From the NCBI RefSeq assembly GCF_036492635.1, contig NZ_AP025305.1, positions 620,001-684,000 of the forward strand: a stretch of DNA of 64,000 nucleotides. The letters run 5' to 3'. Position numbers and translations under genes: made by a program. The stretch's first letter is position 1; the number at the start of each line of letters is the position of its first letter. Shown here one piece after another: positions 51,608 to 60,659 of the stretch. The DNA comes from Aureibacter tunicatorum. Lineage in GTDB: Bacteria > Bacteroidota > Bacteroidia > Cytophagales > Cyclobacteriaceae. The notes below the pieces were generated by a model, which saw nothing but the letters and a program-made list of their open reading frames with translations, ran no database searches and was not told the DNA's origin.

Positions 51608-52558
51608 ATGTTAACACATATTGCTTTATTAGTTATAGGTTTGGCGATTCTTATACTTGGAGGTGAATTTTTAGTAAGGGGTGCTTGTAGAATTGCTTTG
51701 AATTATAAAATTCCGACTTTGGTTGTAGGTTTGACAGTAATAGCTTTTGGAACTTCAGCTCCTGAGTTGTTCATTAGCACAATATCAGCCTTGAATGGAA
51801 GTTCTGATTTAGCAGTGGGAAATGTTATAGGCTCGAACATCTGCAATTTGGCTTTAGTATTAGGAGTTACAGGCTTGATTTACCCTATCAAAGTAGAGAA
51901 AAGCAGCTTGACTGTTGATTGGCCTGTTACAATGGGAAGCAGTCTCTTGTTGTATGTGTTTGTAAAGGAAGGTGCTCTGGAAGCTTATGAAGGAGCTATT
52001 TTCATATTTTTGTTAATTATTTACTTGTCGTTTACTATATACCAAGGAATGAAGCATTCCAAAGAGTTTGCTGCGGATGATGAAGTCATTGAAGCTGTTA
52101 ATAATCCATACCCTATGTGGAAGAGTTTTTCTTTGGTAATTCTAGGGATGCTTGGTTTGTATTTTGGAGCGGAATGGTTTGTGGTTGGTTCTCAAAATAT
52201 TGCTTTGAAATGGGGAGTCTCAGAGCGAGTTGTAGGAGTTACAGTGGTCGCTTTAGGGACAAGCTTGCCTGAATTGGTTACCTCGGTGATTGCAGCTTCA
52301 AAAAAACAAACAGACTTGGCTTTGGGGAACTTATTAGGCTCAAATATTTTTAATATCCTTTCCATATTGGGAATTACTTCAATAATCAAGACAATAAAGG
52401 TGAGTGAGAAAATGATAAATGTTGATATGGTTTGGATGTTAGCGATTACAGCCTTGGTGTTTCCGTTGATGTTGACTAGGAAGAAAGTAGATCAAGTGGA
52501 AGGTGGGGTTTTAATTTTTGTCTATTTGTTTTACATATATACAGTTGTAATTGGGTGA
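51608..52558 (+). CDS. Calcium/sodium antiporter, CaCA family (YrbG type)
   Basis: A 316-residue inner membrane exchanger with ten hydrophobic segments in an inverted duplication. The two alpha repeats are visible: the first has TVIAFGTSAPELFIS followed by GNVIGSNICNLALVLG, the second TVVALGTSLPELVTS followed by GNLLGSNIFNILSILG. The Glu residues in both PEL motifs are the ion-binding carboxylates of this family. Exchange of Ca2+ (or another cation) for Na+ is the expected role. It is 26 bases upstream of a small membrane protein gene and likely cotranscribed with it. Confidence 0.93.
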   Translation: MLTHIALLVIGLAILILGGEFLVRGACRIALNYKIPTLVVGLTVIAFGTSAPELFISTISALNGSSDLAVGNVIGSNICNLALVLGVTGLIYPIKVEKSSLTVDWPVTMGSSLLLYVFVKEGALEAYEGAIFIFLLIIYLSFTIYQGMKHSKEFAADDEVIEAVNNPYPMWKSFSLVILGMLGLYFGAEWFVVGSQNIALKWGVSERVVGVTVVALGTSLPELVTSVIAASKKQTDLALGNLLGSNIFNILSILGITSIIKTIKVSEKMINVDMVWMLAITALVFPLMLTRKKVDQVEGGVLIFVYLFYIYTVVIG

Positions 52559-52584
52559 AAAAGATAAATTTAGTTTGAGTTGTT

Positions 52585-53043
52585 ATGGAAGAATGGTATC
52601 TATTTAAATGGTTGACGGCGTATTTTTCAAGTATGTTCAAGTTTGTGGGAGGGCCTGCATTAGGAACCGCTTTTGGCTTGAGCTATTTTGAAATGGTATT
52701 AGCTACAGCTTTGGGTATGATGACTTCGGTGTTTTTAATTACTTTTTTTCACAAATTTATCAGACGAGTGGTGAAGAAAATACGAGGAAAAAATGTCCGC
52801 GTATTTTCAAGGAATTCAAGAAGGTTTGTGAGAGTGTGGAAGCGATATGGAGTTTTTGGAATCTCTTTATTGACTCCTCTAGTGTTTACACCTATTGGAG
52901 GAGCTTTGTTAGCGGTGTCATTCGGTGCTAAAAGATCGAAAATTCTTCTTTATATGACCATAAGCGCTTTTTTCTGGGCATTTGTTATCTGCGGTTTTTT
53001 TGAGGAAATAGCAGAGTTGATCAATCTTGAAATCAGATTATAG
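52585..53043 (+). CDS. Small integral membrane protein, unknown
   Basis: A 152-residue membrane protein with about three to four hydrophobic segments (about 15-32, 36-55, 93-112 and 120-137). A very basic stretch (KFIRRVVKKIRGKNVRVF and RRFVRVWKRYG) separates the first pair from the second and is predicted to be cytoplasmic. The Y-G-V-F-G-x-S-L-L-T-P-L-V-F-T-P-I-G-G-A segment is reminiscent of the small multidrug export/SNARE-associated (VTT) groups, but I would not assign it. It lies after the antiporter gene and ends one base before the stop of the convergent ispF. Confidence 0.7.
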   Translation: MEEWYLFKWLTAYFSSMFKFVGGPALGTAFGLSYFEMVLATALGMMTSVFLITFFHKFIRRVVKKIRGKNVRVFSRNSRRFVRVWKRYGVFGISLLTPLVFTPIGGALLAVSFGAKRSKILLYMTISAFFWAFVICGFFEEIAELINLEIRL

Positions 53044-53044
53044 A

Positions 53045-53527
53045 TTATTTTTTGTAAATCAAAACTGTTGCATATGCGGATATGCCTTCCTCTCTTCCAA
53101 CAAAGCTAAGTTTCTCGGTTGTCGTGGCTTTGATGGATAAATCTTCAGAGTCGATTTCCATTACTTCGCTGAGGCATGAAATCATATTTGGTATATGAGG
53201 GTTCACTTTAGGCTGTTGCAAGCAAATTGTAGAGTCAATATTCCCAACTTCATATCCAGCTTCCCTGATAATATTCATTACTTCTTTAAGCAAGATTTTG
53301 CTGTCGATTCCTTTGTATTTGGGATCTTTGTCGGAAAAATGGTAGCCAATGTCGCGCTTGTTGGCAGCACCAAGCAAAGCGTCGCAAATGACATGAATAA
53401 GCACATCCGCATCTGAATGTCCTACCGCTCCTTTTGTATGCGGAACTTTGATCCCGCCAAGCCAAAGGTCATATCCTTCTTTAAGTTGATGCACATCATA
53501 GCCGAATCCTGTTCTGAATTTTATCAT
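53045..53527 (-). CDS. ispF: 2-C-methyl-D-erythritol 2,4-cyclodiphosphate synthase
   Basis: IspF forms the cyclic diphosphate intermediate of the non-mevalonate isoprenoid pathway. The zinc-binding Asp and His lie in GFGYDVHQL (Asp10, His12), and the third ligand is in GHSDADVLIH. DALLGAANKRDIGYHFSDKDP and the C-terminal TTTEKLSFVGREEGISAYA are family hallmarks. The 160-residue length is exactly typical. It acts as a cytoplasmic trimer. It is convergent with the membrane protein gene (one base between stops) and is divergent from the BrkB-family gene. Confidence 0.97.
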   Translation of the reverse strand: MIKFRTGFGYDVHQLKEGYDLWLGGIKVPHTKGAVGHSDADVLIHVICDALLGAANKRDIGYHFSDKDPKYKGIDSKILLKEVMNIIREAGYEVGNIDSTICLQQPKVNPHIPNMISCLSEVMEIDSEDLSIKATTTEKLSFVGREEGISAYATVLIYKK

Positions 53528-53647
53528 CTTTGTATGGTTTTCGTTTTAATTAAATCTATGCAAGTTGATATTACTTGGCTTATTTTATAGTAAATTTAGC
53601 AACAAATATCTTCATTAGTAATTTTTTTATAAGCAGAAGTTCATAAT

Positions 53648-55012
53648 ATGAAGTTGATAAAAGCCTATGATCAGTTATTAGAATGGATTCGTCAGTTCAA
53701 TGTGAATGACTTTTTCAGGCGTAGAATGTGGATGATTGACAAGAGCCAGATGTCATGGAGCCATCGGTTCGGCATTGATTCATTGCAGGTTTTATGGATT
53801 GCTATTAAAAGTTATATTGATGATCGAAGCGATTTGAAAGCTTCAGGTTTGACCTATTATACATTGCTTTCGATCGTTCCTTTATTTTCATTGGCATTCG
53901 CTATCGCTAAAGGTTTTGGCTACGACCAGCTTTTGGAAAAGGAGATCATGATATATTTTTCAGGGCATGAGGAGATTGCTATTCAGGTAGTCGCTTTCGC
54001 TAGAAAAATGCTTGATAATACCAAAGGAGGACCTTTGGCAATATTTGGAGCCGTGGTGTTGTTGTATTCCACGATGAGGTTGCTTTATAATATTGAGGAG
54101 ACTTTCGCGGACATATGGGATTTGAAGAAGTCAAGGCCTTTGGGAAGGCGCTTTTCTGATTACATGACTATTTTGATGATTGCTCCTTTGCTGATGATTC
54201 TATCGGGTAGTATTACGATTTATATAACTTCCCAAATTGAAAGAGTCTCTTCCGAGCATGAATGGATAAGCTATGCCAGCCCGTTTTTATTGTTTTTGAT
54301 CAGGTTGGTGCCTTACGCTATTGTTTGGATGGCTTTTATTGTTCTGTATATTATCATGCCTTACACTAAGGTTAGATTGAAGCCGGCTTTGATAGCAGGA
54401 ATAGTCGCCGGTACAATGTATCAGCTCGTTCAATGGGGGTTGATAACTTTTCAAGTAGGTGTTTCTAGGTACAATGCTATTTATGGCAGTTTTGCGGCCT
54501 TGCCTTTATTTCTGATCTGGCTGCAGATCAGTTGGTCTATATTCATGATTGGCGGGCAGATATCATATGCTGTGCAGAATTTGAAGAACTTTTCTTTTAC
54601 CAAAGGCAAGCTGGATGTAAGTCATAATGAAAGACATTTGCTGGCTCTATTAGTGATGAAAGATATTGTCGATTGCTTTAAGCAAGGCAAGCATGACGCT
54701 GTGGTTAAGAGTATTTCTCAAAGGTTGACTATTCCCATGTACTATGTGTTTATGACAATTGAAGTTCTTAAAAAGGCGAATCTTGTTCATGAGGTGGACG
54801 ATTTGGGAGGCAAAGGGAATAAAGGCTTTGTGCCAGCGATTTCAACCGATAAGATTTCAGTGTTTTATATACTTGAGCAGATGGACAAGAAAGGCAAAGA
54901 CCATATATCTTTTCCTGATACTGAAGAAATCAAAGATATGAAGGATAGGATGGAGTCCATTTATCAGGCTATGCAGAACAGTAAAGGTAATGTGACATTG
55001 CGCGATCTTTAA
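53648..55012 (+). CDS. YihY/BrkB-family membrane protein with C-terminal winged-helix-like extension
   Basis: A 454-residue inner membrane protein. The YihY core (about 50-315) has six hydrophobic segments and family signatures ASGLTYYTLLSIVPLFSLAFA, KGGPLAIFGAVVLLYS in part, and ALPLFLIWLQISWSIFMIG (core). The C-terminal 130 residues are soluble, with an LLALLVMKDIVDCFKQGKH-like winged-helix region and a tail; such extensions are common in Bacteroidota homologs. YihY was once called a ribonuclease, but that assignment has not held. The physiological role is uncertain (envelope integrity, ion transport have been proposed). It precedes obgE by 170 bases, and obgE has its own promoter-like element. 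Confidence 0.88.
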   Translation: MKLIKAYDQLLEWIRQFNVNDFFRRRMWMIDKSQMSWSHRFGIDSLQVLWIAIKSYIDDRSDLKASGLTYYTLLSIVPLFSLAFAIAKGFGYDQLLEKEIMIYFSGHEEIAIQVVAFARKMLDNTKGGPLAIFGAVVLLYSTMRLLYNIEETFADIWDLKKSRPLGRRFSDYMTILMIAPLLMILSGSITIYITSQIERVSSEHEWISYASPFLLFLIRLVPYAIVWMAFIVLYIIMPYTKVRLKPALIAGIVAGTMYQLVQWGLITFQVGVSRYNAIYGSFAALPLFLIWLQISWSIFMIGGQISYAVQNLKNFSFTKGKLDVSHNERHLLALLVMKDIVDCFKQGKHDAVVKSISQRLTIPMYYVFMTIEVLKKANLVHEVDDLGGKGNKGFVPAISTDKISVFYILEQMDKKGKDHISFPDTEEIKDMKDRMESIYQAMQNSKGNVTLRDL

Positions 55013-55065
55013 GAAAGTAGAGTTAAGCTTTTGATAAAAAAAATGCGCATATGAGCAAAGAATAG

Positions 55066-55073
55066 TATATTTG
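55066..55073 (+). promoter_or_regulatory. Possible -7 element for obgE
   Basis: TATATTTG matches TAnnTTTG exactly, in the frequent Bacteroidota context TATATTTGCA, 109 bases before obgE. A TTG at the usual distance upstream is not present. Confidence 0.3.
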
Positions 55074-55182
55074 CAATTGCTTTTTTGAAAGCGCCTCAAA
55101 ATGTTTATTTGCTGCGACTTAAAATATTAAGAATGAAGATGGCAATTTGGGGGAATGATAATGAATAATATAGATAATCAAT

Positions 55183-56175
55183 ATGGCTGGAATGAACTTT
55201 ATTGACCATGTGAGACTTTGCTCTAGGTCAGGCTCGGGAGGAAATGGCTCCGTACATTTTAGAAGGGAGAAACATGTGCCCAAAGGAGGGCCTGATGGTG
55301 GCGATGGAGGTCGAGGAGGCCATATTATCGTTAGAGGTAATAGTCAGTTGTGGACTTTGCTTCACTTGAGATACCGAAAGCATGTGATTGCCGGTAATGG
55401 AGGCCATGGTGAAGGTGGAAAAAGGTTTGGCGCTGATGGAGAAGATGTGATTCTGGAAGTTCCTTTAGGCACTATCGTTAAGGATGCCGAGACAGGTGAA
55501 GTGAAAGTAGAAATTACTGAAGACGGAGAAGAGCAAATCTTGACACCAGGAGGTAGAGGTGGTTGGGGGAATGACCATTTCAAAACTGCAACAAACCAGA
55601 CTCCTAGATATGCTCAAGAAGGCGGAGAAGGCTTGGAGGAATGGGTCGTTTTTGAGCTTAAGCTTCTCGCGGATGTTGGTTTGGTAGGTTTTCCAAATGC
55701 AGGAAAGTCAACGCTTCTTTCAGTGATCTCGGCTGCGAAACCTGAAATTGCCGATTATCCATTTACGACAATTGTACCTAATCTTGGAGTAGTAAAATAT
55801 AGGGATTTCAAGTCTTTTGTTGTTGCTGATATTCCTGGGATTATAGAAGGCGCTGCTGAAGGCAAAGGATTAGGAACAAGGTTCTTAAGACATATTGAAC
55901 GTAACTCAGTATTGTTGTTTTTGGTACCGGCTGATACGGAAGATCCAAAAAGGGAGTATAATATCTTGCTTGATGAGTTGAGACGTTATAATCCGGAGCT
56001 CCTTGATAAGAGGAGGTTGTTGGCGATTTCGAAATCCGATATGCTTGATGAGCAGATGCTTGAGGAATTTAAAGAAGAACTGCCTGATGATGTGGAAGCG
56101 ATTTTTATATCTTCCGTAGCCCAGCAAGGCCTTCAAGAACTGAAGGATAGATTGTGGCAGATTATCAACGCATAG
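55183..56175 (+). CDS. obgE: GTPase Obg
   Basis: A 330-residue ribosome-associated GTPase. The N-terminal Obg domain (about 1-155) is Gly-rich with the typical [18 protein letters not shown] (core of the signature) and [19 protein letters not shown]. The GTPase domain has G1 [11 protein letters not shown], the TTIVPNLG switch I region, G3 [11 protein letters not shown]4 SKSD (in AISKSDM) and G5-like ISS. The C-terminal extension of long Obg proteins is absent, as usual in this phylum. It is a cytoplasmic factor of ribosome assembly and stress control. The gene is 129 bases upstream of grpE. Confidence 0.96.
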   Translation: MAGMNFIDHVRLCSRSGSGGNGSVHFRREKHVPKGGPDGGDGGRGGHIIVRGNSQLWTLLHLRYRKHVIAGNGGHGEGGKRFGADGEDVILEVPLGTIVKDAETGEVKVEITEDGEEQILTPGGRGGWGNDHFKTATNQTPRYAQEGGEGLEEWVVFELKLLADVGLVGFPNAGKSTLLSVISAAKPEIADYPFTTIVPNLGVVKYRDFKSFVVADIPGIIEGAAEGKGLGTRFLRHIERNSVLLFLVPADTEDPKREYNILLDELRRYNPELLDKRRLLAISKSDMLDEQMLEEFKEELPDDVEAIFISSVAQQGLQELKDRLWQIINA

Positions 56176-56251
56176 AACTGTTTTCTTGCCATTTTGTCAA
56201 GCTTTATGCAAAGAAACTGAATTTGGTGTCATATTGTCACATTTTTAGGCC

Positions 56252-56267
56252 TTGGCAGAAATATTGA
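56252..56267 (+). promoter_or_regulatory. Sigma-54-like element ahead of grpE
   Basis: TTGGCAGAAATATTGA (56252-56267) has GG-N10-GA, one base off the GG-N10-GC core of -24/-12 promoters. Two TGTCA direct repeats (56227-56231 and 56235-56239) lie just upstream. Pattern match only. Confidence 0.3.
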
Positions 56268-56304
56268 GCAGCATTGTTGGTAACGTTTGAAAAAAGATCG
56301 AAAG

Positions 56305-56898
56305 ATGAGCGATAATAATAAAAAAGAACAAGAAGAAAATAAAGAAACGGTTGAGAATCAAAATGAAACTCAACAGGAAAATACTGTAACAGAAGAGCCT
56401 CAAATTATTGAAAAAGAAGAGTTGAAAAAGGAAGAGGATCTTGTGGAGCAGTTGAAAAAAGACTTGGATGAAGCGAAGGATAAGTATTTGAGATTGTTTT
56501 CCGAGTTTGAGAATTTTAGAAGAAGAACAGCTAAGGAAAAAGTTGATTTGATCAATAGCGCGAGTGAGAAGGTTCTTAAGTCTTTGTTGCCTGTGATTGA
56601 TGACTTTGAAAGAGCTGAAAATTCATATGCTGAGAAAGAGTCGGAAATTGATTCAAAGACAGTGATTGAAGGCACTACATTGATTTTGAATAAAATCAAA
56701 GGCGTGTTGAACAGGGAAGGTCTTGTGGAAATCGAGGTGAATGCCGGAGATGATTTTGATACTGAGATTATGGAAGCAATAACTCAGATCCCAGCGCCTA
56801 CTCCAGAATTGAAAGGTAAAATTGTCGACTGTGTCGAAAAAGGTTATAAGTTGAACGACAAGGTGGTTAGATACGCCAAAGTTGTTGTCGGAGCTTAA
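56305..56898 (+). CDS. grpE: GrpE, nucleotide exchange factor of DnaK
   Basis: A 197-residue co-chaperone. I start it at the ATG at 56305 (MSDNNKKEQ); a TTG at 56287 would add six residues. The N-terminal 50 residues are a Glu/Gln/Asn-rich flexible tail. A long dimerisation helix follows (about 45-100) with the family signature YLRLFSEFENFRRRTAKEK (RF.RR core), then LLPVIDDFERA, and the beta domain (about 140-197) with KGYKLNDKVVRYAKVVVG. The gene is followed by dnaJ after 33 bases; dnaK is elsewhere. The upstream region carries two TGTCA repeats and a sigma-54-like element. Confidence 0.96.
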   Translation: MSDNNKKEQEENKETVENQNETQQENTVTEEPQIIEKEELKKEEDLVEQLKKDLDEAKDKYLRLFSEFENFRRRTAKEKVDLINSASEKVLKSLLPVIDDFERAENSYAEKESEIDSKTVIEGTTLILNKIKGVLNREGLVEIEVNAGDDFDTEIMEAITQIPAPTPELKGKIVDCVEKGYKLNDKVVRYAKVVVGA

Positions 56899-56931
56899 TT
56901 ATTTTTAAGTCCGAAATTTGAAAATACTACT

Positions 56932-58074
56932 ATGTCAACAAAAAGAGATTATTACGAAGTATTAGGCTTGTCGAAATCGGCAACAGCTGACGAGATAAAG
57001 AAAGCTTACAGAAAACTAGCTATAAAATATCACCCGGACAAAAACCCGGACAATCCAGAAGCTGAGGATAAATTTAAGGAAGCGGCTGAGGCTTACGAAG
57101 TGTTGAGTAATGCTGAGAAAAAGCAACGCTACGATCAATTTGGCCATGCTGGCATGGGAGGAGCCGCTGGTGGCGGTGGAATGAACATGGAGGATATTTT
57201 TTCTCAGTTCGGCGATATTTTTGGAGGTGGAAGTCCTTTTGAAAGTTTCTTTGGCGGTGGCGGCGGAGGTCGCAGGCCAAGACAAAACAAAGGGTCGAAT
57301 CTTCGTATCAAGCTAAAGTTGACATTGGAAGAAGTTGCGGCTGGAGCTGAAAAGAAAATCAAGGTTAAGCGAAACGTTGAATGTTCTTCATGTGGAGGCA
57401 ATGGAGCTAAGAATGGTACTGAGATCAAGTCATGCGCTACTTGCGGAGGTTCAGGCCAAGTAAGAAAAGTGGTGAATACAATGCTTGGGCAGATGGCGTC
57501 GACTTCTGTTTGTCCTTCTTGTCATGGTTCTGGAAAAGAAATCAAAGAACCTTGCGATACTTGTCATGGCAGAGGCGTTGAGCTGAAGGAAGAAGTTATC
57601 AATATCAAGATACCTGCAGGGGTAAGTGATAACATGCAACTTTCCATGTCTGGCAAAGGAAATTATCCTGAAAGAGGTGGCATCCCTGGAGATTTGCTTA
57701 TCGTGATAGAAGAGATTGAGCATGAGGTGTTGAAGAGAGATGGCAACAATGTGATTTACGATTTGTATGTCAACTTTGCTGACGCTGCTTTAGGAACTTC
57801 TGTTGAGATTCCAACGATCGATGGCAAAGTCAGAATTAAAATAGATTCTGGTACGCAAAGCGGCAAAGTCTTGAGATTGAGAGGAAAGGGAATTCCTGAT
57901 ATCAATGGCTATGGAAGAGGTGATCAGCTTGTGCATGTGAACATTTGGACTCCAAAAGAATTGAATAAGGAAGAGAAGGAGATGATGGAGAAGCTGAAGA
58001 AATCTAAAAACTTCGAGCCTAATCCAGGGAAATCTGAAAAAGGCTTTTTCGAGAGAATGAAAGAGTTTTTCTAG
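56932..58074 (+). CDS. dnaJ: Chaperone protein DnaJ
   Basis: A 380-residue Hsp40. The J domain (about 1-70) has the HPD motif in YHPDKNPDN, followed by a Gly/Phe region (about 75-120) and the zinc domain with four CxxCxGxG repeats: [24 protein letters not shown] and CDTCHGRG (about residues 147-215). The two C-terminal substrate-binding domains and a short tail complete the normal layout. It works with DnaK and GrpE in protein folding, cytoplasmic. It follows grpE directly and is terminated by a hairpin. Confidence 0.98.
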   Translation: MSTKRDYYEVLGLSKSATADEIKKAYRKLAIKYHPDKNPDNPEAEDKFKEAAEAYEVLSNAEKKQRYDQFGHAGMGGAAGGGGMNMEDIFSQFGDIFGGGSPFESFFGGGGGGRRPRQNKGSNLRIKLKLTLEEVAAGAEKKIKVKRNVECSSCGGNGAKNGTEIKSCATCGGSGQVRKVVNTMLGQMASTSVCPSCHGSGKEIKEPCDTCHGRGVELKEEVINIKIPAGVSDNMQLSMSGKGNYPERGGIPGDLLIVIEEIEHEVLKRDGNNVIYDLYVNFADAALGTSVEIPTIDGKVRIKIDSGTQSGKVLRLRGKGIPDINGYGRGDQLVHVNIWTPKELNKEEKEMMEKLKKSKNFEPNPGKSEKGFFERMKEFF

Positions 58075-58104
58075 TCAAACTTCTTGATAGAAATATGAAA
58101 TTTT

Positions 58105-58133
58105 AAAGCGACATTGTATGTCGCTTTTGTTTT
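58105..58133 (+). terminator. Terminator of the grpE-dnaJ operon
   Basis: A perfect 10-bp stem (58105-58114 with 58118-58127), 3-base loop, followed by a T-rich tract. Confidence 0.85.
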
Positions 58134-58169
58134 ATGTAACCTTTTGTAAAACTGTTCGTTACAAGCAGC

Positions 58170-59132
58170 ATGTGTGAAGTTATGACGTTTATTATCGCTT
58201 TCGTATTTTCGATGGCAGGTAATGGGGAAAATAATGCGAAAGATGAAGGGTTGAGATTGCCGTTGGATGCTCAAGGGGAAAGCTTGTCTTTCACTTTTAG
58301 AGCAGCATCTGTGAATTGCAAGCTGAAAGCGGCTGCTGTTCATAGCAATGATTCTGTGGCGATATTTTCAGATAACCAAGCCCTTTATGATAAAATGATC
58401 TTAGCGTCTTCATTGGAAGCCGAGAAAAAAGTGCATAATGTTGATTTGGATTTAAATAATCATCATGAGCATTCGATTACGAAGACGATCACTCGTAAGC
58501 TGTTTAGTTTCGATAGCGAGGTGGAAAGAGATGAAGTTGAGGTGAGTTTGCCTAGAAATGTTCCTTTGGATTTGAAAGTTGAGTATGCGATTGGTGATGC
58601 GACTTTTGATTTGTCTCATTTAGATGTTCAGAACTTTTATGTGAGATCAGGAGGTGCTGATTTGTTCATAAGTTATGAGGATTCAATAGCGAATACCTTT
58701 CCAATGGACACCTTTATGGTGAATGTCGATATGGGAGCCGTTTATATTGACAAGCTGTCATACACTAAAGCCAAGAATATAATCACTAAAGTAAGCTTTG
58801 GAAGCTTGTTTTTGGATTTCTCTCATGACAATTGGAATGAGGGAGGGACGGCTGTGAGCGCAAGCGTTGGCGCTGGAAAAATGATTGTGAAGTTGCCTTC
58901 TGAAGATATTCCTATATTGGTTAAGTACAGCACTAGCCCGCTTTGCAGAGTCGTGAATAATGCTAAAGAAGTTAATATGGAGAGTGTTGGCACTAAGTCT
59001 TATGCCAATGCGGCGTATATGGAGGATCCGTCAAATGCGATTATTTTTGATGTGAAATTAGCTATGGGCAGCTTGATGTTTGTCGGACCCGAAGGAGAAA
59101 TAGTCAATGACGAATTTGAAAAATTAAGATAA
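58170..59132 (+). CDS. Unknown beta-rich protein, toastrack-like
   Basis: No firm family. The 320-residue product has a hydrophobic start (about 3-17) that may be a signal peptide, so it is probably exported; an ATG at 58182 is an alternative. From about residue 110 the sequence has the short regular strand repeats typical of DUF4097/GIN-type or LiaF-like beta solenoids (VEVSLPRNVPLDLKVEYAIGD, LDFSHDNWNEGGTAVSASVGAGKMIVKLP in parts, and a late IFDVKLAMGSLMFVG). The first 105 residues contain a His/Asn-rich stretch (LNNHHEHSIT). It lies between the dnaJ terminator and a bidirectional terminator shared with metK, so it is a single-gene unit. Confidence 0.65.
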   Translation: MCEVMTFIIAFVFSMAGNGENNAKDEGLRLPLDAQGESLSFTFRAASVNCKLKAAAVHSNDSVAIFSDNQALYDKMILASSLEAEKKVHNVDLDLNNHHEHSITKTITRKLFSFDSEVERDEVEVSLPRNVPLDLKVEYAIGDATFDLSHLDVQNFYVRSGGADLFISYEDSIANTFPMDTFMVNVDMGAVYIDKLSYTKAKNIITKVSFGSLFLDFSHDNWNEGGTAVSASVGAGKMIVKLPSEDIPILVKYSTSPLCRVVNNAKEVNMESVGTKSYANAAYMEDPSNAIIFDVKLAMGSLMFVGPEGEIVNDEFEKLR

Positions 59133-59158
59133 TGAATTTGAACACACTATTTAAAACA

Positions 59159-59195
59159 TAAAAAAGCTCCTCGCTTTAAGCAAGGAGCTTTTTCT
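59159..59195. terminator. Bidirectional terminator between the 58170 gene and metK
   Basis: AAAAAGCTCCT (59161-59171) pairs with AGGAGCTTTTT (59183-59193) over 11 bp; two more inner pairs lie after a mismatch. T runs follow on both strands. Confidence 0.85.
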
Positions 59196-60473
59196 TTATA
59201 GTTGTTTGATCTCAACTTCAATGTTGAAAGCGTCTTTGATCTGATCTACAAAATCAAGTTTTTCCCAAGTGAATGTTTCCACTTCTTTTTCTATCAGTTG
59301 GCCTGAAGTAGACTTGAAGCTAACCTTTTTAACTTCTGATTCTCTTCCCATGTGGCCATAGGCAGCGGTTTCAGAGTATATAGGCTCTTTAAGTTTCAAT
59401 CTTTTAATGATTGCCGAAGGTCTCATATCGAATATTTTTCCGATAGTTTGAGCAATCTCGCCATCCGTGATGTCTACTTTGGAAGTGCCATAAGTATTTA
59501 CATAGAACCCTACAGGATCAGCCAATCCAATTGCGTAAGATACTTGTACTAGCACTTCTTCGCATATTCCTGCTGCTACAAGGTTTTTCGCTATATGTCT
59601 TGTCGCATAAGCTGCCGACCTGTCTACTTTTGATGGGTCTTTGCCTGAAAAAGCACCGCCTCCGTGAGCTCCTTTACCACCATAAGTGTCAACAATGATT
59701 TTACGGCCTGTTAGACCAGTATCTCCATGAGGACCGCCAATTACGAATTTGCCAGTTGGGTTGATATGGTATTTGATATCAGCATCAAATAGTTCTTGAA
59801 TCGATTCAGGTAGAAGATTTTTGACTCTAGGAATCAATATTCCCTTCATGTCTTCGGAAATTTTATCAAGCATGATGTGATCCTGCTCGTCAAAATCATC
59901 ATGTTGAGTTGAGATAACAATTGCCTCGATTCTTTCTGGCTGGTGCGAGTCGCTGTACTGAACAGTTACTTGAGCTTTTGCGTCAGGACGCAAATATTTG
60001 ATTTCATCATTTTCTCTTCTTAACTTAGCTAGCTCTTCCAACAACAAATGAGAAAGGTATAATGCCAATGGCATGTAATTCTCCGTTTCGTTGGTAGCGT
60101 AGCCAAACATCATTCCTTGGTCCCCTGCTCCTTGTTCCTCTTCTGAGTCTCGTTCAACTCCTTGGTTGATATCAGGAGATTGCTCATGAATAGCAGAAAT
60201 AACCCCGCAAGAATCAGCATCAAATTGATACTCAGACTTAGTGTAACCGATCTTCTTAATCACTTTTCTTGCTACGTTTTGAACGTCAACGTAAGCTTCG
60301 GTTTTAACTTCGCCACTCAAAACAGTTAGTCCAGTAGTTACAAGAGTTTCACAAGCAACTTTTGAGTTCGGGTCTGATGCTAGGAAATTGTCAAGTAGCG
60401 CGTCCGAAATTTGATCGGCAATTTTGTCCGGATGTCCTTCTGATACAGACTCCGATGTAAAGAAATATGACAT
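59196..60473 (-). CDS. metK: S-adenosylmethionine synthase
   Basis: MetK makes SAM from methionine and ATP. The 425-residue protein has the ATP motif [15 protein letters not shown] with His and Asp at the start. [34 protein letters not shown] (signature) and [19 protein letters not shown] complete the known catalytic regions. It is slightly longer than the E. coli enzyme, with extra residues in the central segment, which is usual in Bacteroidota. It stands alone; a 12-bp palindrome and a TACCTTTG element lie upstream. Confidence 0.97.
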   Translation of the reverse strand: MSYFFTSESVSEGHPDKIADQISDALLDNFLASDPNSKVACETLVTTGLTVLSGEVKTEAYVDVQNVARKVIKKIGYTKSEYQFDADSCGVISAIHEQSPDINQGVERDSEEEQGAGDQGMMFGYATNETENYMPLALYLSHLLLEELAKLRRENDEIKYLRPDAKAQVTVQYSDSHQPERIEAIVISTQHDDFDEQDHIMLDKISEDMKGILIPRVKNLLPESIQELFDADIKYHINPTGKFVIGGPHGDTGLTGRKIIVDTYGGKGAHGGGAFSGKDPSKVDRSAAYATRHIAKNLVAAGICEEVLVQVSYAIGLADPVGFYVNTYGTSKVDITDGEIAQTIGKIFDMRPSAIIKRLKLKEPIYSETAAYGHMGRESEVKKVSFKSTSGQLIEKEVETFTWEKLDFVDQIKDAFNIEVEIKQL

Positions 60474-60601
60474 AATTTTTTAGGTTTTTATTCTAACGGG
60501 AACCAAAACAAATCAATAGTTTGAAAAAACACCCATCAGTATTTTATATGTTTCTTTTTTGATGTTCTATTGATTCAATAGAAACTAGGCCAAGCAAGTG
60601 C

Positions 60602-60609
60602 CAAAGGTA
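60602..60609 (-). promoter_or_regulatory. Possible -7 element for metK
   Basis: On the minus strand TACCTTTG (60609-60602) matches TAnnTTTG exactly. It overlaps the right end of the palindrome at 60607-60636. No TTG occurs at the normal distance upstream. Confidence 0.35.
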
Positions 60610-60636
60610 TAAATATTTCAATTAAAATATTTATAC
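60607..60636. repeat. Perfect 12-bp palindrome at the metK promoter
   Basis: GTATAAATATTT (60607-60618) and AAATATTTATAC (60625-60636) are exact reverse complements around a 6-base spacer. It lacks a T run, so it looks like an operator or leader hairpin rather than a terminator. Confidence 0.45.
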
Positions 60637-60659
60637 GTGGAAAAAAATGTACCTGACAA

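Noticed and set aside
60474-60659. SAM riboswitch upstream of metK
   Set aside because: No conserved riboswitch core or pseudoknot pattern could be recognised; only an AT-rich palindrome is present.
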